A DNA stretch of 64,000 nt from Allolobophora icterica (taxonomy: Eukaryota > Annelida > Clitellata > Crassiclitellata > Lumbricidae): positions 1,297,030 through 1,361,029 of the forward strand of contig OY744611.1 in the NCBI GenBank assembly GCA_963556255.1, read 5' to 3'. Both the position numbers and the translations under genes were made by a program. Under the pieces are notes generated by a model that did not search any database, was not told the DNA's origin, and worked only from the letters and a program-made list of their open reading frames with translations. Shown here one piece after another: positions 54,305 to 63,624 of this stretch (its first letter is position 1; each line of letters starts with the position of its first letter).

Positions 54305-54988
54305 TTAATTGGCCATAGGTCTATAGAAGCGATCGAACCCGCTTCGATACTTGCCATCAAAAACTTTGGACGTCAGATCTATTACTGCAAAACCATATGG
54401 TTCGGCAATACACTGACTAAAGAACTTACGAAATTCATCAAAATTCATGTCACCTGCCACAAATGTGTCATGAATTGCTCGCAAATTCTTACTGTCTTGG
54501 TTGAATAGGATAATAAGATTAGCATTGTCACGGATCGCTTGTTTAGAAATGTGAAAGTAGTTTTGTGTTAGGTAGAAGCAGCTCGCTCCACCATGACGCC
54601 CCATACAAAAGTACTTCTCGATCGGCCCCTGTTTTTGTAACATGACGTCATCGAAGATTAATAGGCTCCTGACGTTTTTATCAAGAGATTCCACTGGAAT
54701 TATCTCATCGGAGGAAGAGTGAAAACTCGCAATTTCTTTTCCAGCAAATTTTTCGAGTTCTGTGGCCCAGTCACGGAGAAACTGATATTTTTCTTGTCCC
54801 AGAGATTTCGAGTATAGGTACAGCCTGTCATAACGTAGGTACCCTTTATTCAACAGAAGGTTAAGCAGTAAGTTTGTTTTCCCACATCCGCTAGGCCCAC
54901 AGATTATACACCGTATGCTGGATGGCAACAACCAATGGTGGTGTTTTTTCCCATCGTCGGCTTCAAGATCAAAATTTGTTATTTCCAT
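54305..54988 (-). CDS. FtsK/HerA-type DNA-packaging ATPase
   Basis: 227 residues from MEITNFDLEADD. Walker A GPSGCGKT at 31-38, Walker B LLIFDD at 109-114, and a following YLTQNYFH segment, as in A32-like packaging ATPases of Polintons. It would pump the genome into preformed capsids. A longer frame reaches 55135, but the extra codons overlap the divergent PLA2 gene, so I use the inner Met. It is divergent from the PLA2 gene with only 38 bases between starts, implying a shared promoter region. Confidence 0.9.
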   Translation of the reverse strand: MEITNFDLEADDGKKHHHWLLPSSIRCIICGPSGCGKTNLLLNLLLNKGYLRYDRLYLYSKSLGQEKYQFLRDWATELEKFAGKEIASFHSSSDEIIPVESLDKNVRSLLIFDDVMLQKQGPIEKYFCMGRHGGASCFYLTQNYFHISKQAIRDNANLIILFNQDSKNLRAIHDTFVAGDMNFDEFRKFFSQCIAEPYGFAVIDLTSKVFDGKYRSGFDRFYRPMAN

Positions 54989-55026
54989 ATAGAGACAACG
55001 AGTTATGATTGTATTCAACGAAAACA

Positions 55027-55605
55027 ATGTATTGCCTACGATGTAAGAAACATACTGAGACTTCAAATGAAACAATCGTCGAGTTACGAAACGGTCGGCC
55101 AGCCAAGAAGGGAACCTGTGCCGTCTGCGGTGCAAAGAAGAGCCAGATTTTGCCTTCTAAAGCGCGGAAGCATAAGTCTCGTGAGACTTATGGAGGCTCG
55201 TTGCTGAATAGCGCCCTAAACGCTCTACCTCTGCCTGAGATGCATATGAGCCTTCCATCCGGTATGTCTTCGGAAGATAATCCGGGAGGTTCTTTTCAGA
55301 ACACAGGAAAGTACTCTTACTGTGGACCATTCACACAACTCGATAAACGGCTTTCACAGCACTATCACGGTATTAATCAGCTCGACCGTGCGTGCCTCCA
55401 CCATGATGTGGCTTATGCAGTTCATAAAGATACCCCAGGGCGTAACCACGCAGATGACATCCTCGCTGCAGCCGCGTCGAAGATCGCACTCACCGATGAA
55501 ACTCCGGATTATGAGAAGAAGGATGCGCGGCTGGTATCGGCCATTATGTCAGCGAAGTCGAGGCTGGGGATGGGTGTCAGAACGAGCCAGCGAAAACGCA
55601 AATGA
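55027..55605 (+). CDS. Zinc-ribbon / phospholipase A2-like protein
   Basis: 192 residues from MYCLRCKKHT. Residues 3-34 form a C-x2-C ... C-x2-C ribbon (CLRC, CAVC) with a NGRPAKKG stretch, like the DUF5679-type ribbons of large DNA viruses. After a basic linker comes a PLA2-like domain like that of parvovirus VP1: the calcium-loop-like YCGPFTQL (about 98-105) and catalytic H-D in CLHHDVAY (H126-D127). Such domains help virions escape endosomes. 50 bases ahead of the integrase start. Confidence 0.85.
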   Translation: MYCLRCKKHTETSNETIVELRNGRPAKKGTCAVCGAKKSQILPSKARKHKSRETYGGSLLNSALNALPLPEMHMSLPSGMSSEDNPGGSFQNTGKYSYCGPFTQLDKRLSQHYHGINQLDRACLHHDVAYAVHKDTPGRNHADDILAAAASKIALTDETPDYEKKDARLVSAIMSAKSRLGMGVRTSQRKRK

Positions 55606-55617
55606 AATTCATTTGTG
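55597..55617. repeat. Inverted-repeat motif 5
   Basis: cgcaaatga-aat-tcatttgtg, one arm mismatch; it contains the stop codon of the PLA2 gene. Confidence 0.8.
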
Positions 55618-55655
55618 TATGTGTTTACCTGTTTGTAATATATAGTATTACTGAA

Positions 55656-56687
55656 ATGTCTAAGCACCTTTCAGCCGTCTATTACAGCCCTAGAGGTTAC
55701 TGGCGAGGTAAGGCTGCGGTGAAGAAACTAGCCTCAGCCGCCAAAGTTTCCGAGGCGGAGGCTCGTGATTGGTTGAAGAAACAAGCTGTGTGGCAGATTT
55801 ATCTTCCCGTTCCACGCCGCATACCGCGTCCAAAGTTCGATGAAAATCGACCAAACGCGGTACACCAAGCCGATCTCTTGTTTTTACCTCACGATAAAGT
55901 AGGTCGAAAGACTTATAAATACGCTCTCACTGTTGTTGATGTTGCCTCACGATACAAAGAAGCTGAACCGTTGATCAACAAAAGTGCGACCGAAGTCGCC
56001 ACGGCTTTAAGTCGAATCTATAAGAGGGGCCCATTGACTTGGCCTCGACTCTTTCAGGTCGATCCTGGACGCGAATTTATGGGTGCTTTTACGCCGTTGC
56101 TGAAGAAACATGATGTTCTTGTAAGACGGGGACAGGCTGGGAATCATCGTCAACAGGGAATCGTTGAGCGTTTCAACCGTACTCTAGCTGAGCGACTTTT
56201 CGGTGCCCAGTACGCTCAGGAATTGCTCCTGGCTGCAAGGGGGTCATCCGAACGGTCAGTGGAATGGGTTAGACGATTGCCCGAAGTTGTAGCTGCACTA
56301 AACAATGAGCCGACGCGTTTGCTCGACATGAAGCCGGTTGAAGCGATGAAAGCTGCTAAAGTGACACAGAAGCCCTCTCATTCACAAACTAAAAACGCAA
56401 AAGAAATTCATTCGCGTTTGTGGGGCTTGGATGAGCCAATTCTCGGACATGACGTTCTCGTTCGATATTTGTACGCTCCCGGCGAGCTTGAGGGTGGAAG
56501 CAAACGCGCCACAGACCCTAACTGGTCGCTCACCATCCACGCTATTTTCGATGTTGTTCGGCAAGCCGGTCAGCCGGCGTTGTACCATCTGGTTGATGGA
56601 CCTGCTCGCGGATTTGTACGCGAGGAGCTGCTTTTAGTTCCTATGGGCACTGAATTACCTCCCGACAGAATACTCAACCGTCGTTGA
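55656..56687 (+). CDS. Polinton integrase (retroviral-type DDE)
   Basis: 343 residues from MSKHLSAVYYSP (an upstream in-frame Met exists but overlaps the PLA2 stop). Catalytic triad visible: D73 in VHQADLLFLP, D136 in FQVDPGREF, E171 in GIVERFNRTL, with 34 residues between the last two. C-terminal part (about 270-330; YLYAPGELEGG, YHLVDGPARGFVREELLLVP) fits a chromo/SH3-like module. It catalyses insertion with 6-bp duplications, consistent with the taagag flanks. Its 3' end overlaps the convergent PolB gene by 14 bases. Confidence 0.94.
   Translation: MSKHLSAVYYSPRGYWRGKAAVKKLASAAKVSEAEARDWLKKQAVWQIYLPVPRRIPRPKFDENRPNAVHQADLLFLPHDKVGRKTYKYALTVVDVASRYKEAEPLINKSATEVATALSRIYKRGPLTWPRLFQVDPGREFMGAFTPLLKKHDVLVRRGQAGNHRQQGIVERFNRTLAERLFGAQYAQELLLAARGSSERSVEWVRRLPEVVAALNNEPTRLLDMKPVEAMKAAKVTQKPSHSQTKNAKEIHSRLWGLDEPILGHDVLVRYLYAPGELEGGSKRATDPNWSLTIHAIFDVVRQAGQPALYHLVDGPARGFVREELLLVPMGTELPPDRILNRR
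56396..56416. repeat. Inverted-repeat motif 6
   Basis: cgcaaaaga-aat-tcattcgcg, imperfect arms, inside the integrase coding frame. Confidence 0.7.
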
Positions 56688-59600
56688 TTTTGTAGTGCCC
56701 GTATGCCAGCGTTGTTATCCCGTCCGGAGAAATCCACTTTTTTGTGTCTAATGGAGAGAGGCTGATCTTATTCTGCTCGTACACTCCGATCTGGTGGTCG
56801 TGGCTTCGAATCACGACTTGTGTGTGCCGCATTTCTTCTCGTTCGAACAGGCATTCCTTGTATAGCTCGTGGTGCAGATCCTTCTTCACAACTGCTCTCT
56901 GAACGCCTTTTGCTTTCCTGATCTCTGAACCACCCGATTTTAAGATCGAGTACATCTTCGGACGCAATCCTACGAATTGGGCTAAGGCCACTCCGTTACA
57001 TTCATCCTTGAACTTGCCCACGACTTTCTTGTTCTCGACGTCGTAGTATGGGCTGTCTCTAGGAAACTCGGAGAGGTCGTATAGGTGTTTTTTATTCCAC
57101 ATATCGGCATAGGCGTTCGGAGTCTCCACCTGAAATAAGAGGCTATCTGTGTCTGTATATAGCAACTGGGCTTTTTCTCCGTACTCGTTTTTCACATCGT
57201 TGTACCAGAAGTCGTACATCAGATGCTTGCTGAGGTCGAGGACAGCCTGGCCGACATATACAGGTCTGTTTAACTTGAGCTTGTTCTTCAAACTATGAAT
57301 CGCGGCGAGTTGGTCGTTGAAGATTTTGTGTGATATGTAGGCCGGGTCAGCAATTAGTTTACGAAGTTTGTCAACTTTTGAGGTCGGTACCAGGTTAACT
57401 CTGATTCTTTTTCTAAGATTTTCCATGGTTTTTCCAAAGACCGCATTATTAGCCAGCTTGAAGAAATCCTTCTCAAACTCCGACGTTGCCTTCGCTCTCA
57501 ATTTCGTATTCATCTCGATATATGGAGCCATCCATGCCTCCTGTCTAAACTTAATGACGCGATGAATTTTAGAAACTCGTAGGCCCAACGAATGGTAGAG
57601 TTTGAGATTTCTATAATGGACCACATACCGCTCCTTAGGTCGTAGGCTTGGTACTAACTTCACATGCTTTGTGAACTTGCCTCCCAACTCGTTCATAAGC
57701 ACATTCTGATAGTCACTCAACCACCCCTCTTGGACTGTCAGGGTCTCCGGTGCTAGGGGATAGTCGCTATGTGATTCGTGGAGGTGCTCCGGGTACTCAA
57801 GATCGACTTCGAGCAGGAAGCCTTCAGGCGCGTCGTCTGGAGTTTCCAACACTTCATCGAGAGTTGGACTTTCCCAGCTAAATCCTCCAACTGGTAATGA
57901 CTGTTGCATCGCCCAGCCATAGAGGTTATTAGCATCGAGGTACATGATCCAGTTGTCTGGCTTCGTGGTATCGTAGTCGGGGCATTGTGGGTTGTTGGCT
58001 TTTGCGAAGCGCTTAGATACCATCGAGATTCCACCTCGGAGACCTTTCTCTACGAACAAATGCATATCTATATCGGTTAAAAGTTCGAGCTCGATCTTCG
58101 TCTTTTTCAACAAAGCGTCCCAGGCCATTCCTGGCAGGCTGAAGTAGTTAGCCGGGTCGAGACTGTAGTGCTTCATCGATGTCGATCTGAAGGTCTCGAA
58201 TACATCGGCTAGCAGGAGTACATCCGTGCGGAGATACAAGTCGTGATAGTCACCTAGAGTTTTACAGTCAAACTCGTCCCACACTCGTTGTGCGTGTTGA
58301 TAATCCTCGTCAGAAATGCTCTCTCGTGTGAGCTTGCTGTAGAACGCTTCCTTGGGTGGAAGTCGGTCTTCTTCGAAGCGGTGGTAATCATGGATGTATT
58401 CGTAACAATATACGCCCTTTCGTCTCAACAGATCAAGTTTTGTCCTATCATTGTAAACGAAATTTTCCTTAATATATGCCGTTGTGACTTTCAGATCCTC
58501 AAGCGAAAGATTTCCTGATAATTTATCCAACGAGCTGTTTAGAAACTGGAGACTATCAATGAACTGTAGTTGTCCTATGTTGAATGTCATGTATTTCTCC
58601 ATATTGTTTGGGATACAGTTAATTTCAGTTGCCTCATCCTGTGCGGCCTCACAGCTACCTATCGCTTGCATGATGAGATGACTGTCATAACCTCTTAGAT
58701 TGTGGAAGACCACTGGTACCTTACACTTATCTGGATATATTCGAAGTTTGAGGTTGCAGGCGTTGTGAGCAGCACCTCTGTACTTACCGGTAATGTGGCA
58801 GTGGTCACGAACTCTATCCGCTTCGAGAGCATTTCCGCAGATGTGACATTCGATGGCTTCGCGGAATGATTGGCGATCGGCCGCTGACATAACCATTTTA
58901 GCTGGGGTGGCCAGCCTTTGTTTGATAGAGGCCAGCTCGCCTTGTAGTCGTTGCAGGAACTCTTGCACGGCGTTCTCTCCACGATATAGCACCGGCTTCT
59001 TGGTGCGGCCATCGTAACGAACCACTATATAACAGAAGCTACACGGTTTCTGCTCAGCTATCTGTCTGGTGTTGCTCTCGCTGGGGTTCATGATTGCACC
59101 TTCGATTGGCATGTTTAGAGCCTCGAAGTCTGCGTAAACGATATACGGGGCTCGCATCTGTTTGCGATGGTTCTGGAATTTGAGGATATTTTCATCCTCT
59201 TTCGGCATCTCAATTCGTTGAGGCTTCTGACTAATGCCCTGACAATCTTCGATATGGGCATCCAGTAAGTCTTGTCTACAGAATATGTGAAGGCAGCGAC
59301 GACATGGGTGTTTTTTGTTTTTGTCTTTGCTGTTTTGATTAAGAATTCGACCAAGGTCTTTAATCCAGACGTAGTGGTAATTCTCACCACTGACTAACAG
59401 TAGAAGATCGATATTATAGTCTCTATTGTTCTGCTTTGAGACATAAATTGGATACAAAGCTTTATCCCACCCGAAGACTGAGACGCTTATATTTGGGTTC
59501 TGACGTTCGAACTTACCAATATCAGTGACCTTCACTGGAAATTCCATACCGTCGAAGTTTAGCTCGAGGAGGTGTGTACGATACTTAGTAGGGCGTTGAG

Positions 59601-60414
59601 GGTCCTTTTCTGCTGGATACATTGCGCTTAGTATGGCCCACTCGAAGCAACGGTTGTCTTCATTCTTGACATTAATAACCGTACGAGGGGGTATGTACTT
59701 TGGTGTGGGAAAGTAGCTCTTACCTCGGAGAGGCTTATATCTTGCAAGACTGAGGTCTAGCGCCACGACCCGTCTCACCCTCCACCCCGATCCCTCATTG
59801 GTATACTCCTCGAGGAGTTTTAGTACTTCGGCCTTGGCCTTCCGAACAGCCCCTTGGATTTTACCCGCATTGGTAATTGGTTCTGCTTTGCTTCGAAAGT
59901 AGGTCGTAGTGGTAATAGTACCCGGGGTCGCGTTTCCATCGTACAACATGTCGACGGTCGGTGCCAACTTTTCCAAATCAACAGTCAACACTTGCGAGTA
60001 TTTCAAACCGCCATTTTTCAAGAGCTCTTCGTTTAGCTGCGACTCAATGTTGTGCTCCATTGCACTCAAGAAAGCCAACGCATCTCCCTCCAACCTGTGG
60101 TTAAGAGGTACTTCTGCACGGAAGTCTCTCAGATGCTGATTGGCTAGCTCTCTGTGTACTAGAAAGGGTGGTGGTCCACCTCTATCCTTCTTATTTAGGA
60201 GAGGGTCGAATTCTGCCAGAAGGGCTTTACGTTTTGCCCCTCTATGCTTGCGCACTGGAGGAATTGGCCTTGGAAGCAGTGGCTGTAGTAAGCGCCTTTT
60301 GACTGCATCTGGGATAGGTTCGTCTAAGATATTCTGTAGAACAGCTCGAAGAGCTGGGGGACCAGTAAACTCATTCAGCAATTGTTCAATTTTTTCATTC
60401 GTAGACAATGCCAT
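56674..60414 (-). CDS. Protein-primed family B DNA polymerase (PolB)
   Basis: 1246 residues, all motifs present. N-terminal region with DNRCFEWAIL (253-262) and a C-x2-C..H..C zinc element (371-391). Exo I YADFEAL (427-433). A Cys/His cluster CHIC..DHCHITGKYRGAAHNACN (523-553) resembling endonuclease VII/HNH zinc sites. Exo II FHNLRGYDSHL (570-580) and Exo III YLRTDVLLLAD (727-737). Pol A LDANNLYGWAM (826-836), Pol B KLANNAVFGKTMEN (986-999), Pol C YTDTDS (1086-1091). It replicates the linear element from its termini. A TATA-like tataaaataatttataact lies directly before the ATG. No frameshift or stop, so it looks potentially active. Confidence 0.96.
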   Translation of the reverse strand: MALSTNEKIEQLLNEFTGPPALRAVLQNILDEPIPDAVKRRLLQPLLPRPIPPVRKHRGAKRKALLAEFDPLLNKKDRGGPPPFLVHRELANQHLRDFRAEVPLNHRLEGDALAFLSAMEHNIESQLNEELLKNGGLKYSQVLTVDLEKLAPTVDMLYDGNATPGTITTTTYFRSKAEPITNAGKIQGAVRKAKAEVLKLLEEYTNEGSGWRVRRVVALDLSLARYKPLRGKSYFPTPKYIPPRTVINVKNEDNRCFEWAILSAMYPAEKDPQRPTKYRTHLLELNFDGMEFPVKVTDIGKFERQNPNISVSVFGWDKALYPIYVSKQNNRDYNIDLLLLVSGENYHYVWIKDLGRILNQNSKDKNKKHPCRRCLHIFCRQDLLDAHIEDCQGISQKPQRIEMPKEDENILKFQNHRKQMRAPYIVYADFEALNMPIEGAIMNPSESNTRQIAEQKPCSFCYIVVRYDGRTKKPVLYRGENAVQEFLQRLQGELASIKQRLATPAKMVMSAADRQSFREAIECHICGNALEADRVRDHCHITGKYRGAAHNACNLKLRIYPDKCKVPVVFHNLRGYDSHLIMQAIGSCEAAQDEATEINCIPNNMEKYMTFNIGQLQFIDSLQFLNSSLDKLSGNLSLEDLKVTTAYIKENFVYNDRTKLDLLRRKGVYCYEYIHDYHRFEEDRLPPKEAFYSKLTRESISDEDYQHAQRVWDEFDCKTLGDYHDLYLRTDVLLLADVFETFRSTSMKHYSLDPANYFSLPGMAWDALLKKTKIELELLTDIDMHLFVEKGLRGGISMVSKRFAKANNPQCPDYDTTKPDNWIMYLDANNLYGWAMQQSLPVGGFSWESPTLDEVLETPDDAPEGFLLEVDLEYPEHLHESHSDYPLAPETLTVQEGWLSDYQNVLMNELGGKFTKHVKLVPSLRPKERYVVHYRNLKLYHSLGLRVSKIHRVIKFRQEAWMAPYIEMNTKLRAKATSEFEKDFFKLANNAVFGKTMENLRKRIRVNLVPTSKVDKLRKLIADPAYISHKIFNDQLAAIHSLKNKLKLNRPVYVGQAVLDLSKHLMYDFWYNDVKNEYGEKAQLLYTDTDSLLFQVETPNAYADMWNKKHLYDLSEFPRDSPYYDVENKKVVGKFKDECNGVALAQFVGLRPKMYSILKSGGSEIRKAKGVQRAVVKKDLHHELYKECLFEREEMRHTQVVIRSHDHQIGVYEQNKISLSPLDTKKWISPDGITTLAYGHYKINDG

Positions 60415-60575
60415 AGTTATAAATTATTTTATACTACTGTGGCAAACTTTTTCTTAATACAATAACAGAATCGTTTGTTTAAAATGAAATTTTGTTTACT
60501 AGATATTCGATTGTCGCTTGCTCATCTGTATTATCTCAATACAATAACGGAATCCTTTCTTTAATAGAGAATTTT

Positions 60576-60851
60576 TTACTCTACTACTATGTTCGCTAGT
60601 CTTTTCCATTCTTTCTCGAATTCACGGGTTAGGCCGCAGCGTCGAACTCTTGATTTTATGACGTAATAATCACAACGTATACACTCACCTAAGTGGTTTT
60701 TGATTCCCCTTCCACATTTGGCGCATGGTCTTGTCTCGTAGCCATTTCGCAGCTGTGCTAAATGTTTGAAACAATACTCCCCAATGCATCGACGAGGGCA
60801 GAGATTTTGTTTGCCTATCATAAGCCATTTGCAAAAGTTTTGCCCTAACAT
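60576..60851 (-). CDS. Small cysteine-rich Polinton protein
   Basis: About 91 residues from MLGQNFCKWL (an upstream frame extends into the TIR and is less likely). Several Cys pairs (CPRRC, CFKH, CAKC, CIRC) suggest one or two zinc-binding units. Lies between PolB and the right TIR; function unknown, possibly nucleic-acid binding. The 160-bp gap to PolB carries two copies of an aatacaataac[ag]gaatc motif. Confidence 0.65.
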   Translation of the reverse strand: MLGQNFCKWLMIGKQNLCPRRCIGEYCFKHLAQLRNGYETRPCAKCGRGIKNHLGECIRCDYYVIKSRVRRCGLTREFEKEWKRLANIVVE

Positions 60852-60906
60852 TATGTTTTTATGTATACCACAACAGATTCTTTTATTTAAATTGAAAAAA
60901 TGACCC

Positions 60907-61228
60907 GGTTTGGGCCGGCCTCGTGGGAGGTTCTCGGCCGGCGGCAAACGGGACTTTACATTTCGGTGTGTTAATGCAATTCACGATCCTTTTTTTGTTT
61001 TGGCTGGCAGGCTTTTGGTGGCGCAATTCGTACACTAAAAATCGATCCGCTATCAGGGCCCGTGGGATCTACGGACTCTCTGGAGGCCTAGATGGTATAG
61101 ACCGGCATCCTCTTAATTCGGTGAGATAACGGAGTGGTGGGGACAAAAAAATTGTGGGGGTGGAGACCAACCCCCGGTATTTTTGATAGAATTACGGGGT
61201 GCGCCAAAGCCCGTATTGGTCATCTACT
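60907..61228. repeat. Polinton right terminal inverted repeat
   Basis: Inverse of 43298-43610, near-perfect in the outer roughly 185 bp. Confidence 0.92.
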
Positions 61229-61234
61229 TAAGAG

Positions 61235-61511
61235 GCTGCCACGTACAACTGTAGATGAATTAGGAACTACCAGCATGTCCAGCTGTTCCAAGAGTCCTAA
61301 ATTTGATACCAGTAGTCATCAACAACTGGCTTTTCCCAATGCAAACTCAGTCAAGTTGATCAGCCAAGACAGAGTTAATGAGCTAATCATGAGCTATATT
61401 GTTGAAGAAGTTAGACCACTATGCACTGTTGAGAAACCAGATTTTAGAGACTTGTATGCCTCAGCAACTACTGTTCTCCAAAGGATATCTAATTTCATTA
61501 CCAAGACGTAA
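61235..61511 (+). pseudogene. hAT transposase N-terminal remnant
   Basis: About 92 codons interrupted by the Polinton on the left. LISQDRVNELIMSYIVEEVR and PLCTVEKPDFRDLYASA match the start of the hAT transposase core as found in ZBED-type proteins. No catalytic region follows; the rest up to the right hAT end is decayed. Confidence 0.65.
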
Positions 61512-62179
61512 TCGCTTAAATGACAAGCATTTTCAGCAACTACTGATAATCAAGGCCAATGCCTAGGCCCTAAGTGCGATATGACTGTAGAACTGGACAA
61601 ATGTTTTTGCTAATGTTCAATATTCTGTATGAAGAATTTCAGTCTCATTTTTATACGACTTGATCATTTGTGATAAACTTTGGCCTGAAGTACTCGTACT
61701 TAGTATTTAAAATACTTTTTCCAGGCAAGTATTTTATACTTGTATTTAAAATACTTGTATGATACTGTATTTTAAACTTGTATTTTAAATACTTTTGTGA
61801 GCAAGTATTTATACTCGTACTCAAAATACTTTTAAAAAGTATTTTCCCCATCACTGGTCATAGGCGTAATTTGTGTGGGGGGGGGTACGATGGGTACCCA
61901 CAACCCCCCTTTTTGGACTGAGGGTACCCCCAACAACAACTTAATGCTTTTTTACTCCCACTTTTATACAATGCCAATCAATATTTTATTATTACTGCAA
62001 TTAAAAAATGGCTTATTTTTATTGACACAAATATTAATGAGAATGCTGTCAGGGTAAAATGTCCAACATGGTCTCCATATGCGAAAAGCAAGAGTGGAGT
62101 AGAACTTCGTATCCCCCACTTTCTAGGCCAAAGTTACGCCCCTGATGGTTGCGATTATATAAAGTAAGTATTCATAAAC

Positions 62180-63050
62180 CGTTTGTGCCTAAACCCGGCA
62201 AAGACTAAATTTGTTTGGTTGGGCACCCAACAACAACTTGCTTAGCTTGACCTTGCTACCCTGGTCGATGAATTTCCTAGTTAAACTTTCTCTATGGTAG
62301 TTCGCGACTTTGGAGTCCTGCCAGATCACGGGCTTACACTTGCAGCAAAGTCCTCAAAGTCTATGACAAACGCTAATAACTCCAATGGTACAAACCCGGC
62401 AAGATCAGGAGCTTACACTTTGCTCATCTCCATTGTCTTGTCCACACTTGTTGCTATCAGCTGCGCCAGCTTCGCACAGTTGCCCGCTCTCTTATCCATG
62501 GCGCCATTGCTACGTTAGGCCTAGTAGGCCTACACTCCTTTATCACAGCTCGACTTGACTACTGTTCCTCACTTTACTGTACCTTCTAGTCTGGCATGCC
62601 TCGATCGAGTGCAACGCTCTGCGGCGAGCCTTACTGGCCAATTATAAAATTTGGTCAGGTCTCTGGTTATATGTTGGAGGGCCTACATTGGCTTCCTGTC
62701 AGCCACCGTGTAGTATACAGGGTTGTTTTCCTGGTCTGGCGATGCCAACTGGGCTGCGCTCCAGCTTCTCTGCGGGTCCTTTGCTGGGTGTTCTAGGGTA
62801 GCCGCCACTTGCGCTCTTCGAGGAAGAGGGTGCGCATTGTGCGTTTTGCCCGCAGAGCCACCATGCGGACCCGTGCTTTTTCAGTGGTAGGCCCGACGAC
62901 ATGGAGCTGCTTCTGCTCCCCAGAACTCCCACTGATACGTTCTGCACCAGATTGAAAACTGTTTATTTGGCCGTGCTGTAGTCGGGAACACCTCTGAGTA
63001 GCCCCCTTGAAGATACGCTATATAAATATTCTAATGAATGAATGAATATA
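62180..63050 (+). pseudogene. LINE ORF2 C-terminal fragment (CR1/L2-like)
   Basis: Frames with shifts read LNPAKTKFVWLG, VRDFGVLPDHGLTLA, ITARLDYCSSLY and LEGLHWLPVSHRVVYRV, the post-catalytic part of a CR1/L2 reverse transcriptase, followed by a gatacgctatataaatattc tail and (aatg)n. Lies in the TA-flanked element's own right part. Confidence 0.7.
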
Positions 63051-63624
63051 ATAGCAAGGCATATAATATATATTATTATATTATATATTATATTATAGGC
63101 CTAGCAAGTGTAATTAAGAAATTGGGCCTACGCATTATGGTAAGCATTATGCTTGACTCAATTCCAGCCACTCTTGTCTCAATTCCGGCCACCGGCTGGA
63201 ATTTGGTTCAAGCACGGCTGGAATTTGGTCATATCGCACGGGCAGTAACAAACTAAATATACGGACCGTAGACAATAGTAACACATAAAGTGTGCATTCA
63301 GATATCTAGTTATTAGTACTAGTTTTCACAAAAAATATGATATATTATGGTACTTTGTGTATGATTTACCAAGCGTACCTTGAAATTTGTTGAAATTGTG
63401 AAAAATCTTCTCAGAATTTGCGATTTTTTAGGTAAATATTTACTTTCAATTTGCAACGCCCAGAGGTAAAACTCTAAAGGAAGTACGCGATCTGTTGATG
63501 GCCGTGTTCATACTGATTTGGAAAATAGTCGTCTTCGAAAATTCGGACGGTAAAACTAAAAGTTAGAGCGAAACGAAAAGGTGGCTGGAATTAGGGACCT
63601 GGCTCGAATAAGGTCAAATTACCC

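Larger units (their letters stand above)
43292..61234. mobile_element. Complete Maverick/Polinton
   Basis: Element 43298-61228 (17,931 bp), ends AG...CT, flanked by exact 6-bp duplications taagag (43292-43297, 61229-61234), as expected for Polinton integrase. TIRs of about 0.3 kb. Carries PolB, integrase, ATPase, protease, both capsid proteins and accessory genes, all uninterrupted. Inserted in the hAT transposase remnant. Confidence 0.96.
42290..61864 (+). mobile_element. hAT transposon containing the Polinton
   Basis: Element 42298-61856, ends cagtgatgggaagtatttt ... aaaagtattttccccatcactg, exact 8-bp target duplication gtcatagg (42290-42297, 61857-61864). Dense subterminal agtatttaaaatact motifs at both ends (42298-42475, 61688-61856). 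Once the inner insertions are subtracted only about 1.2 kb remains, so it is an internally deleted derivative. Confidence 0.88.
42284..62151. mobile_element. Small hAT-like MITE split by a hAT insertion
   Basis: Left end tcataggcgtaatttgtg (42291, continuing at 61865 after the hAT), right end ccaaagttacgcccctg (62144). Flanked by atggttg on both sides (42284-42290, 62145-62151). Interior has poly-G/C tracts. Boundaries are moderately certain. Confidence 0.5.

Noticed and set aside
43292..61234. Integrated adenovirus or virophage
   Set aside because: Integrase, protein-primed PolB, 6-bp duplications and AG...CT termini place it in Maverick/Polinton; adenovirus-like genes are expected there.
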